A DNA stretch of 5,152 nucleotides from Bacillota bacterium. Its GTDB lineage: Bacteria > Bacillota > Bacilli > Bacillales > Bacillaceae_J. Below are positions 1 to 5,152 of this stretch, one piece after another. The translations under genes and the position numbers were made by a program. Positions within the stretch are counted from its first letter, which is position 1; each line of letters starts with the position of its first letter. Location: contig JAEWMK010000133.1 of assembly GCA_023457235.1 (NCBI GenBank), forward strand, positions 1-5,152. The letters are read 5' to 3'. A model generated the notes under the pieces. The model was given only the letters and a program-made list of their open reading frames with translations. It ran no database searches and was not told where the DNA came from.

Positions 1-1
1 A

Positions 2-286
2 ATTGATTGTCATGGGACTGGGTCAGCATCTTTGTTTCTACACCAAAAAAATGGAAATGAAATCGGAGATGGAGTTAATCCACCGAGATTTGTGACAGGT
101 TCTTTAAAAGTCGATTTCAAACATCCAACTCCGTTTGGAGGACCACTAAAAGCAATTGGGACAGTAGAAGAAATCCATCCAAAGAAATATAAAGTCTACA
201 CGGAGGTATTTGCAGGAAACAACCTTGTTGTTACTGGGGAAGTAGTAGCAGTTTTAATGCCAAAAACATTTAGAGTGGAAGAATAA
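2..286 (+). CDS. PaaI-like hotdog thioesterase, 3' part only
   Basis: This is the C-terminal 94 residues of a protein whose start lies left of the window; the frame is open from base 2 to the TAA at 284-286. The visible part begins IDCHGTGSAS, then PPRFVTGSLKVDFKHPTPFG, then a strand pattern ending in GEVVAVLMP. The DCHGTG segment on the central helix, followed by a 'VT-SL-V-F-P-P-G' strand, is the usual layout of PaaI-type acyl-CoA thioesterases, small cytosolic hotdog-fold enzymes that hydrolyse acyl-CoA esters. The TTG at 32 is not a good start because the conserved helix lies upstream of it and it has no ribosome binding site. The transporter gene follows on the same strand with 41 bases between stop and preferred start and no terminator seen, so they may be co-transcribed. 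The natural acyl substrate cannot be told from this fragment. Confidence 0.8.
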   Translation: MDCHGTGSASLFLHQKNGNEIGDGVNPPRFVTGSLKVDFKHPTPFGGPLKAIGTVEEIHPKKYKVYTEVFAGNNLVVTGEVVAVLMPKTFRVEE

Positions 287-312
287 CGCAAATTAATTAA
301 TTGTGCCATAGA

Positions 313-320
313 AAGAAGGT
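313..320 (+). promoter_or_regulatory. Ribosome binding site that sets the transporter start at 328
   Basis: AAGAAGGT matches the AAGGAGGT consensus at 7 of 8 positions and lies 7 bases before TTG 328. The earlier in-frame TTG at 301 has only AT-rich sequence (AAATTAATTAA) before it and no ribosome binding site, so 328 is the better start. Confidence 0.7.
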
Positions 321-327
321 ACTCTCA

Positions 328-1608
328 TTGGTTCAAAAACGACAAGGAATTTACTTTGGTTGGTATATTGTTATTGTAAGTATGGTAATTACAATGTTAA
401 CGGTAGGACTTCGCTTGGGGATAGGTCCGTTTGTATTACCGATGATGGAAGATTTAAACATAACACGAACATTTATATCTATAATAATTTCTGTGAGCAT
501 GATTATGTATGGTGTGGGAATGCCTATCGCAGGTTACCTATGTGGAAAATATAGTACAAAATTTGTTCTTCTGCTAGGGCTTGTAATCATAGAGTTATCG
601 GTTTTGGGAACGGTGTTAATAAACAATGTTTGGTTCTTTTTCTTAACATATGGCGTGTTACTATCATTTGGTCTTTCATTCACAAGCCCAGTTGCTGTAA
701 CACCACTTATTAGTCGTTGGTTTGTTCGTCAAAGGGGAAAAGCATTATTTGCTCTCTCTACAGGATCAATGGCAGGTATTGCTATTTTTAATCCATTGGC
801 TACTTTTATGATCGAACTTACTAGTTGGAGAACTACTTTGTTCATTTTTGCATTGGTTTTCATTATTCTTATTGTCCCTGCTGCTATTATGATTTTTAAG
901 GAAGATGTTCCAGAGGGTGCTGATTTAGGTGAAGATTCATCAGGTACCAAATCCTCTACTCAAGACTCATTATTACAAAAGCTCACTTGGCGAGATGCTG
1001 TTCGCTCAAAAGCATATTGGCAAGTGGTTGGGGGGTTATTTGCTTGCGGATTCAGTATGAATTTACTAGGTTCTCATGCAGTTCCGATGCTAGTTGATCA
1101 TCATTTTGATCCTACTACTGCTTCATTTGGTGTCGGATTGATTGGACTTGTTGCCATATTTAGTACCCTTATTTTAGCTCAAATTGCTGATCGTTTTGCC
1201 AAACGCAAACTGCTATTTTTGATATATTCTGTCCGTGGGTTGGGGTTTTTAGGTTTAGTATATTCACAGAATACGTGGCAGCTTTTTGTGGTTGCAGTGT
1301 TAGGTGGATTAGTATGGTCGGGTAGTTTAGCGATGTCTTCCGCGATTTTGGGAGATCTCTTTGGAGTAAGGCTGCTTGGAGTACTTTATGGCTGGGCATA
1401 TCTTGGTCATCAAATAGGAGGAGCAATCTCTTCATTTCTTGGCGGTTGGGGCTATGAGGTATTCGGTACACATGTTTTTTCATTCGGATTAGCAGCATTT
1501 ACATTAATATGTGCCGGCATTATATCATATTTAATTCCTGAAAAACTCAAGCTACAAAAAATTAAACAAGATAGACATATGGATAGTAGCCCTACATCTT
1601 CCTATTGA
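328..1608 (+). CDS. Major facilitator superfamily (MFS) transporter, substrate unknown
   Basis: From TTG 328 this gives 426 residues, a normal length for a 12-helix MFS secondary transporter in the cytoplasmic membrane. The N-terminus (GIYFGWYIV, residues 7-15) leads straight into helix 1, as is common in the oxalate/formate antiporter and monocarboxylate-like groups. A motif-A-like loop between helices 2 and 3 reads GYLCGKYSTKF (about 69-79), and its second-half counterpart reads AQIADRFAKRK (about 284-294). RWFVRQRGKA (about 130-139) and GDLFGVRLLGVLYGW (about 342-356) are also typical of that group. A hydrophilic loop at about 191-229 joins the two six-helix halves. The substrate is probably an organic anion or related small metabolite, which is inference from group resemblance. 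It follows the thioesterase gene and converges on the hydrolase gene; uptake of a carbamoyl or ureide substrate for that enzyme is possible but unproven. A longer form from TTG 301 would add nine residues (MCHRKKVLS). Confidence 0.85.
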   Translation: MVQKRQGIYFGWYIVIVSMVITMLTVGLRLGIGPFVLPMMEDLNITRTFISIIISVSMIMYGVGMPIAGYLCGKYSTKFVLLLGLVIIELSVLGTVLINNVWFFFLTYGVLLSFGLSFTSPVAVTPLISRWFVRQRGKALFALSTGSMAGIAIFNPLATFMIELTSWRTTLFIFALVFIILIVPAAIMIFKEDVPEGADLGEDSSGTKSSTQDSLLQKLTWRDAVRSKAYWQVVGGLFACGFSMNLLGSHAVPMLVDHHFDPTTASFGVGLIGLVAIFSTLILAQIADRFAKRKLLFLIYSVRGLGFLGLVYSQNTWQLFVVAVLGGLVWSGSLAMSSAILGDLFGVRLLGVLYGWAYLGHQIGGAISSFLGGWGYEVFGTHVFSFGLAAFTLICAGIISYLIPEKLKLQKIKQDRHMDSSPTSSY

Positions 1609-1623
1609 TATGTAGGGCTTTTT
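1588..1623 (+). terminator. Rho-independent terminator overlapping the transporter stop codon
   Basis: AGCCCTACAT (1588-1597) pairs perfectly with ATGTAGGGCT (1610-1619) across a 12-base loop, and the stem runs into a T run (1619-1623). The transporter's TGA stop (1606-1608) lies in the loop, so the left arm encodes its last residues. On the minus strand the hairpin is not followed by a T run, so it should act mainly on rightward transcription. Confidence 0.85.
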
Positions 1624-1644
1624 CCACTTTTCCTAACAGATTAT

Positions 1645-2895
1645 TTACTGATTACCAGTAAGATTGCCTACAACGTCAAGTAATATATTAGCTCCAGCTA
1701 CTAAGTCTGTGTCTTTTGTATATTCCTTAGGATTATGACTAATACCATCAATACTTGGAACGAAAATCATAGCCGTAGGGCAAATACGAGCCATCATTTG
1801 AGCGTCATGCCCGGCACCAGATGTCATTCGTCTAGATTGGAGTCCGCGACTGCTAGCAACTTGCTCCACTAGTTTAACGATTGTTTGGTCAAAAGTGACA
1901 GGGCTGAAACGTACTAGTTGTTCAGATGTAATGGATACTTGTTCGGATGCTGCTAGTTCCTTAAGGTAGTTTGCAAGTGCTTGCTCTTCCTCTTGCAGTC
2001 GCTGTTCGTTTGGATCACGCAAATCAACAGTGAAGGTTGCCAAAGAAGGAATGACGTTAACAGCATTTGGCTTAAAATCAATCGTTCCAACGGTTGCAAC
2101 AGTTTGACCATTGGAATTAATTGCACGATCTCGTAAATAGGTTATCACCCGTGCAGCTGCAAGTCCCGCATCACGTCGCATATCAGTGGGTGTAGTACCA
2201 GCGTGATTTGCAACACCTTCTATCGTAATACGCTGCCAAGAAATACCTTGAAGATTCTCAACAGCACCAACAGGAATACCCGTTTTGTCAAGAATTGGCC
2301 CTTGTTCAACATGGAGCTCAATGTAAGCGTGTGGCTTTAAGAAGCCAGGCTCCTTTGAACCGGCATATCCAATACGTTCAAGTTCCTTTCCCAATATTGT
2401 GCCATCCGTACCTACCGATGCAAGCGCATCATCAACAGCGAGGCCACCAGCATACACAAGAGATCCCATCATGTCGGGCTGATAGCGTACTCCCTCTTCA
2501 TTGGTAAATGCTGCGACTGCAATTGGACGAGTTGGAGAAAAACCTCTCTCCTGCAAAACATTTATGACTTCAAGTCCAGATAGAACTCCATAGCATCCGT
2601 CGTATGCACCAGCATTAATGACTGTATCGATGTGCGAACCTAGTAAAATGGGTGCTTCATTACGATTTTCAGTACTATACCAAATCCCAAAAATATTACC
2701 GATTCTATCGATTTCGACCTCTAATCCAGAATTCTTCATCCAGGAAACGAGTAGATCACGACCAGCCTTATCTGCATCTGAAGCTGCTAATCTTGTTCTT
2801 TTGTTTTCATGATCCAGACCAGTTCGTCCAAGTTCTTGGAGGCGGCTAAGCAGGCGTTCAGAGTTGATTGATAATTTTAAATTAGTAGCAGTCAA
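1645..2895 (-). CDS. M20-family Zn hydrolase: N-carbamoyl-L-amino-acid hydrolase / allantoate amidohydrolase
   Basis: The 416-residue cytosolic protein has the full motif set of the hydantoinase/carbamoylase branch of the M20 family, which releases ammonia and CO2 from N-carbamoyl amino acids or ammonia from allantoate. In order from the TTG 2895 start: TRLAASD (34-40); GSHIDTV with metal ligand H88; GAYDG with bridging D99; NEEG with catalytic base E133 and ligand E134; ELHVEQGP with H195; NHAGTTP (230-236) of the inserted dimerisation domain; GAGHDAQ (360-366); and GISHNPKEYT with the last ligand H387. Length is normal and no key residue is missing. TTG 2895 is preferred over TTG 2913 because an AAAGGAG site sits 8 bases before it. 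The gene is divergent from the AraC-type regulator, its likely controller. Motifs alone do not separate N-carbamoylase, allantoate (allC-like) and ureidoglycolate-type activity, and no hydantoinase or allantoinase gene is visible, so no symbol is given. It also looks more GC-rich than the regulators (31 of 60 bases at 2161-2220 against 20 of 60 at 4141-4200). Confidence 0.92.
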   Translation of the reverse strand: MTATNLKLSINSERLLSRLQELGRTGLDHENKRTRLAASDADKAGRDLLVSWMKNSGLEVEIDRIGNIFGIWYSTENRNEAPILLGSHIDTVINAGAYDGCYGVLSGLEVINVLQERGFSPTRPIAVAAFTNEEGVRYQPDMMGSLVYAGGLAVDDALASVGTDGTILGKELERIGYAGSKEPGFLKPHAYIELHVEQGPILDKTGIPVGAVENLQGISWQRITIEGVANHAGTTPTDMRRDAGLAAARVITYLRDRAINSNGQTVATVGTIDFKPNAVNVIPSLATFTVDLRDPNEQRLQEEEQALANYLKELAASEQVSITSEQLVRFSPVTFDQTIVKLVEQVASSRGLQSRRMTSGAGHDAQMMARICPTAMIFVPSIDGISHNPKEYTKDTDLVAGANILLDVVGNLTGNQ

Positions 2896-2903
2896 GTTTA
2901 TTT

Positions 2904-2910
2904 CTCCTTT
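2904..2910 (-). promoter_or_regulatory. Ribosome binding site that sets the hydrolase start at 2895
   Basis: Read on the minus strand, AAAGGAG lies 8 bases before TTG 2895. It falls inside the reading frame if TTG 2913 is taken as start, which argues for the shorter 416-residue protein. Confidence 0.8.
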
Positions 2911-2926
2911 CAATTTTTAAAATGTA

Positions 2927-2932
2927 ATTATA
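2927..2932 (-). promoter_or_regulatory. Possible -10 box for the hydrolase gene
   Basis: A perfect TATAAT lies on the minus strand 31 bases before the hydrolase start. No good -35 box stands at normal spacing: the hexamer 17 bases upstream is CATAGA, while TTGCCC is 22 bases away. If this promoter is real it would probably need an activator, which would fit the adjacent AraC-type gene. The region is very AT-rich, so a chance match is possible. Confidence 0.4.
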
Positions 2933-2944
2933 ATATTATGGTAG

Positions 2945-2973
2945 TTGAGTCTATGGGCAATTAATACTAATAT
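2945..2973 (+). promoter_or_regulatory. Possible promoter for the AraC-type gene
   Basis: TTGAGT (2945-2950) and TAATAT (2968-2973) are 17 bases apart and resemble sigma-A -35 and -10 boxes, with four matches to consensus in each. The transcript would start near 2980. The match is moderate and the region is AT-rich. Confidence 0.35.
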
Positions 2974-2997
2974 TGAATAGAAAAATATAAATATATT

Positions 2998-3003
2998 GAG
3001 GTG
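2998..3003 (+). promoter_or_regulatory. Ribosome binding site that sets the AraC-type start at 3010
   Basis: GAGGTG lies 6 bases before ATG 3010. The in-frame GTG at 3001 is part of this site, so it is unlikely to be the start. ATG 3016 would be 12 bases away, which is less favourable. Confidence 0.7.
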
Positions 3004-3009
3004 TTAGTC

Positions 3010-3908
3010 ATGCAAATGAAAAACTTCATAATTGATGAAAGCTTGAAAGATCTAACCAAACATCATTCAGTAGTGATGCCACTTGCATGTTATAAAACCA
3101 CGATTAATCAAAATATACATGGCTATATTCCACTTCATTGGCATGAGGAAATTCAATTTATATTGATTGTAAAAGGGGAAGCGATTTTTCAGGTGAATGA
3201 AGATTGGATCGTGGTTAGTGAAGGTGATGGCCTATTCATTAACAGTGGATGCCTGCATATGGCACAAGATAAAGATCAGTCAGATAGTGTCTATATTTGC
3301 TTAAATCTTTCTCCCCATTTTGTTTTATCACATGAACTCTATACTACTTACGTAAAGTCTTATATCCAAGCAACTAATTTACCTTATTTATATATAGAAG
3401 GAAATGAGGTCTGGGGGAAAACATTTTAACTGCGATTTTAGAAATCTATGAATGTATGGGGAAAAAGCCCAAATACTATGAAATCGATATTACCATTCAA
3501 TTATCACTCATCTGGAAAAATTTGATTGATAATGGTTTTAAGCTGGAATATGCTGAGACAGAAATCTTGAAAAGTCAAAGAATGAAGCAAATGTTAAGTT
3601 GGATACATGAACATTATGTAGAAAAAATAATGCTGGAGGATATTGCAAGGGCAGGTCAGTTGAGCCGATCTGAATGCTGTCGGTATTTCATGCGGTTTTT
3701 AAAAAGTACACCATTAAATTATGTTATCGATTATCGCATTCAAAAAAGTTTATATTTGCTGCAGCAAAGCGATGCTAATATTACTGAAGTTGCTTTTCAA
3801 GTTGGTTTTAATAGTACAAGCTATTTTATAAAAAGATTTAAAGATTCTATGAACATGACGCCATTAGCCTATAAAAAATATAAAACAACCAATCCATCGT
3901 GTGAATAG
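3010..3908 (+). pseudogene. AraC-family regulator with cupin sensor domain, broken by a one-base frameshift
   Basis: Two adjacent frames together encode one AraC-type transcription regulator. The first frame (3010-3429, 139 residues) holds the N-terminal cupin effector-binding domain, including PLHWHEE with H43 and H45 and a GCLH segment with H83. The second (open from 3408, ending at 3908) holds a linker and the complete DNA-binding domain with two helix-turn-helix units, about residues 209-230 and 257-277 of the joined protein, the latter in the segment ITEVAFQVGFNSTSYFIKRFK. Joining them with one extra G in the run at 3413-3417 gives 299 residues, normal for the family, and the reading W-G-E-N-I-L-T-A-I. 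The second part has no ribosome binding site before its first ATG (3456), so it is unlikely to be made alone. As written, the gene cannot make a working regulator. It is divergent from the hydrolase gene, its likely target. A sequencing or assembly error in the G run is a real alternative. Confidence 0.85.
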
Positions 3909-3935
3909 GTTAGTACGTTACTAGAATTAATCAAT

Positions 3936-3993
3936 AAATAAGCTGAAGAGTTCAAAAATCTGAAAAAGATTCTCGGACTCTTCAGCTTATTTT
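3936..3993. terminator. Probable two-way terminator between the AraC-type and GntR-type genes
   Basis: ATAAGCTGAAGAGT (3938-3951) pairs perfectly with ACTCTTCAGCTTAT (3977-3990), and two more A-T pairs extend it outward. A smaller hairpin (AATCT 3957-3961 with AGATT 3967-3971) sits inside the loop. T-rich sequence follows on the right (TTATTTTGTT), and on the minus strand the stem is followed by TTATTGATTAATT. It lies between two convergent genes and can serve both. Confidence 0.82.
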
Positions 3994-4024
3994 GTTCACC
4001 CAATAGCTATTATTTATACAGGGA

Positions 4025-4690
4025 CTAGTTTTCATTTCGTTGAATACGCTCTAAGCTATTTTTCCAGTTAGCTTTAATAGCATCTATTGCACGATTTAAA
4101 TCCAGTTTTTTTATTGCATCTATTATCTCTTGATGTTCTTTATAGGATGAGTTTTTCGCATCAATCTGACTGAAATAATGGATCTCTATTCTTTGAATCC
4201 TTACTTTTAAACTTGAGAGCAACTTGGGTAACTCTAGATTATTTGATAACTGAATTATTTTATTATGAAATTCGTTATCTGCCTGAAGTATCGAAAAAAT
4301 ATCCTCTGTTTTAATGGTTTTATTAAAGTTTTCATTGAGTTGTTCCAATTCTTTGATATCTTTTGAAGAAATATTAGGAAAAGCCTGTTCCATCGCCAAA
4401 CGTTCAAGTGACCATACAATGGAATAAATGCTTTCCGCCTCTTTTAAATCAATAGGAGATACTAGGGTCCATCTATTAGCTTTGGTAACCACAAGTCCAT
4501 CGTTTTCTAGCCTAAGTAAAGCTTCTCGAATTGGCGTACGGCTTATTCCAAGTTGTTCAGATAAATCCAAATCTCTTAATTTTGTACCAGGCTCGAGTTC
4601 TCCAGTCACAATTCTCTTTCGGAGCATATTGAAGACTTCATCTTTCATAAACGTCCGTTTTAATTTAGATACTTTCTTCTCGATAGTCAT
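4025..4690 (-). CDS. GntR-family transcription regulator, FCD (FadR-like) subgroup
   Basis: The 221-residue cytosolic protein starts at an ATG with a GGAGAGG site 9 bases before it. Residues about 14-78 form the winged helix: the segment IVTGELEPGTKLRDLDLSEQ is followed by LGISRTPIREALLRLENDGLV, the classic GntR recognition helix region. The rest is an all-helical FCD effector domain. Its usual metal-binding positions are visible as D138 and H142 (DNEFH) and H186 (KEHQEII), but the last histidine appears to be replaced by N208 (KANWKN). Proteins of this group are usually dimeric repressors released by a small carboxylic acid or similar metabolite. The gene is divergent from the RidA gene across a 343-base region with repeats, so it probably controls itself and that gene (inference). 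The effector is unknown. Confidence 0.9.
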   Translation of the reverse strand: MTIEKKVSKLKRTFMKDEVFNMLRKRIVTGELEPGTKLRDLDLSEQLGISRTPIREALLRLENDGLVVTKANRWTLVSPIDLKEAESIYSIVWSLERLAMEQAFPNISSKDIKELEQLNENFNKTIKTEDIFSILQADNEFHNKIIQLSNNLELPKLLSSLKVRIQRIEIHYFSQIDAKNSSYKEHQEIIDAIKKLDLNRAIDAIKANWKNSLERIQRNEN

Positions 4691-4699
4691 TTGTTAATA

Positions 4700-4706
4700 C
4701 CTCTCC
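4700..4706 (-). promoter_or_regulatory. Ribosome binding site of the GntR-type gene
   Basis: On the minus strand GGAGAGG lies 9 bases before the ATG at 4690, supporting that start. Confidence 0.75.
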
Positions 4707-4728
4707 ACCAAATCATTCTTTAATATGT

Positions 4729-4759
4729 AATATACCACATTCATCTTTGAAATTGTAAA
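4729..4759 (-). promoter_or_regulatory. Probable promoter of the GntR-type gene
   Basis: On the minus strand TTTACA (4759-4754) is followed after 19 bases by TATATT (4734-4729), which is preceded by TG plus one base, the extended -10 form. The 19-base spacer is longer than ideal, but the extended -10 can compensate. The transcript would start near 4722, leaving a leader of about 30 bases. Confidence 0.5.
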
Positions 4760-4799
4760 CCCTAGCAATAATTGATGAGTAGTGTCGGTGAAAAAACAT

Positions 4800-4827
4800 T
4801 TGACTAGTATGTGAAGTGTGATATATT
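4800..4827 (+). promoter_or_regulatory. Strong sigma-A-type promoter for the RidA gene
   Basis: TTGACT (4800-4805) and TATATT (4822-4827) are 16 bases apart, each matching consensus at five of six positions, and a TG at 4819-4820 makes an extended -10. The transcript would begin near 4834, giving a leader of about 200 bases before the RidA start, unusually long. Two ACTAGTAT copies (4803-4810, 4828-4835) lie on the promoter, one over the -35 and one just past the -10. Confidence 0.65.
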
Positions 4828-4835
4828 ACTAGTAT
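4803..4835 (+). repeat. Direct repeat ACTAGTAT, two copies, candidate operator
   Basis: Identical ACTAGTAT octamers at 4803-4810 and 4828-4835 are 25 bases apart from start to start and bracket the RidA promoter. A protein bound at either copy would block RNA polymerase. The divergent GntR-type regulator is the obvious candidate binder, but the core ACTAGT also occurs by chance inside coding sequence in this window. Confidence 0.4.
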
Positions 4836-5017
4836 AAAGTTAGTCCAATTTATGAAAATAAAACACGCATGAAGTTATTTTAGGATTTTGCAATAACTGT
4901 TGGTGAGGTGGTGTTTCTTTGGAAGCGTATACATAGAAATGTTGTTTTTCTAAGAAGTATACGTAGAGATACGTATGAAAAGCGAAATACAATTTAATAA
5001 AAAAATAAAAGAAGCAC
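4836..5017 (+). other. Long untranslated leader of the RidA gene with hairpins and GTATAC repeats
   Basis: No gene is evident here. A weak hairpin pairs AGTTATT (4873-4879) with AATAACT (4892-4898). A stronger one pairs CGTATAC (4926-4932) with GTATACG (4957-4963), and inside it TAGAAA (4934-4939) pairs with TTTCTA (4947-4952) around a 7-base loop. GTATAC-NTAGA-NAT occurs twice as a direct repeat (4927-4940 and 4957-4970, 12 of 14 bases the same, 30 bases apart), and the palindrome ATACGTAT follows at 4969-4976. No T run follows the hairpins, so they are not simple terminators. They could be regulator binding sites or an RNA control element. I do not recognise a known riboswitch class. Confidence 0.45.
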
Positions 5018-5024
5018 AAGGAGG
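5018..5024 (+). promoter_or_regulatory. Ribosome binding site of the RidA gene
   Basis: A perfect AAGGAGG lies 9 bases before ATG 5034 and fixes the start of the partial gene. Confidence 0.9.
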
Positions 5025-5033
5025 AACTATTAA

Positions 5034-5152
5034 ATGGTAAAAGAAGTAATCTCATCCCAGAATGCACCTGGAGCAATCGGACCCTATTCTCAAGCAATTA
5101 AAAAGGGCAATTTTATTTTTGTTTCAGGTCAACTCCCTGTAAATCCGAAAAC
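5034..5152 (+). CDS. RidA/YjgF-family enamine/imine deaminase, 5' part only
   Basis: Thirty-nine codons are visible before the right edge. The product begins MVKEVISSQNAPGAIGPYSQAI and continues NFIFVSGQLPVNPK, which is the standard N-terminal half-signature of the RidA family (Ap-aiGPYSQA, then a strand and SGQ-P--P). Family members are small (about 125-130 residues) cytosolic trimers that hydrolyse reactive enamines and imines such as 2-aminoacrylate, released by pyridoxal-phosphate enzymes. The catalytic arginine usually lies near residue 105 and is beyond the window, so activity cannot be judged. The gene has a perfect ribosome binding site and a strong promoter with a long leader, and it is divergent from the GntR-type regulator. 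In such a setting it often leads an operon for amino acid or amine breakdown, but the following genes are not visible. Confidence 0.92.
   Translation, partial: MVKEVISSQNAPGAIGPYSQAIKKGNFIFVSGQLPVNPK

Larger units (their letters stand above)
4727..4829. repeat. Inverted 13-base repeat spanning both divergent -10 boxes
   Basis: TGTGATATATTAC (4817-4829, plus strand) and TGTGGTATATTAC (4739-4727, minus strand) agree at 12 of 13 bases. Each contains the extended -10 box of one divergent promoter. Each is also partly palindromic (GT...ATATAT...AC), so they may be regulator half-sites or operators as well as promoter elements. Confidence 0.5.

Noticed and set aside
301..327. TTG at 301 as start of the transporter
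   Set aside because: It has no ribosome binding site, whereas TTG 328 has AAGAAGGT at ideal spacing, and the protein from 328 begins just before helix 1 as expected.
1169..1498. Minus-strand open frame of 109 codons inside the transporter gene
   Set aside because: It lies wholly within a well-supported transporter coding region on the other strand and has no family-like features.
2896..2913. TTG at 2913 as start of the hydrolase
   Set aside because: The AAAGGAG ribosome binding site lies inside this extension, right for TTG 2895.
3413..3421. Programmed -1 ribosomal frameshift site in the AraC-type gene
   Set aside because: The codons TGG GGG AAA ACA do not form an in-frame slippery heptamer, no clear downstream structure was found, and AraC regulators are not known to use recoding. 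A mutation or base-call error is simpler.
4428..4697. Plus-strand open frame of 89 codons opposite the GntR-type gene
   Set aside because: It is the complement of the helix-turn-helix coding region and shows no recognisable protein features.
4901..4915. T-box-like motif in GGTGAGGTGGTG
   Set aside because: The conserved T-box core (GGGTGGNACCGCG) is absent and no terminator follows before the RidA start.
4840..5097. Minus-strand open frame of 85 codons opposite the ridA leader
   Set aside because: It runs through the promoter-side leader and the true RidA start, has low-complexity composition rich in F, Y and L, and resembles no family.

Overview
The window looks like chromosome from a low-GC Gram-positive bacterium, most likely Bacillaceae or a close relative. 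The reasons are the AT-rich sequence, strong AAGGAGG-type ribosome binding sites on nearly every gene, frequent TTG starts, sigma-A promoters with extended -10 boxes, and hairpin/T-run terminators. This placement is inference; no marker gene is present.

Layout from left to right: (1) the 3' end of a PaaI-like hotdog thioesterase gene (+), cut by the left edge. (2) A 12-helix major facilitator transporter (+), start best placed at TTG 328, ending in a hairpin terminator that contains its own stop codon. (3) Convergent to it, an M20-family amidohydrolase of the N-carbamoyl-L-amino-acid hydrolase / allantoate amidohydrolase group (-), start best placed at TTG 2895. (4) Divergent from the hydrolase, an AraC-type regulator (+) split by a one-base frameshift in a G run near 3413-3417. 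(5) A probable two-way terminator, then a GntR/FCD-type regulator (-). (6) A 343-base divergent control region with back-to-back promoters, repeats and a long leader, and then the first 39 codons of a RidA-family imine deaminase gene (+), cut by the right edge.

How the parts may work together (inference): the AraC regulator sits head-to-head with the hydrolase and probably controlled it, so its frameshift may leave the hydrolase without specific control. The transporter may bring in a substrate of the hydrolase, but the two genes are convergent and nothing in the sequence proves a link. The GntR regulator probably represses itself and the ridA-led transcription unit that leaves the window on the right.

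I see no mobile element, CRISPR array, tRNA or rRNA. I do not find a convincing new biological system. The points most worth checking are the frameshifted regulator and the structured gntR-ridA intergenic region.
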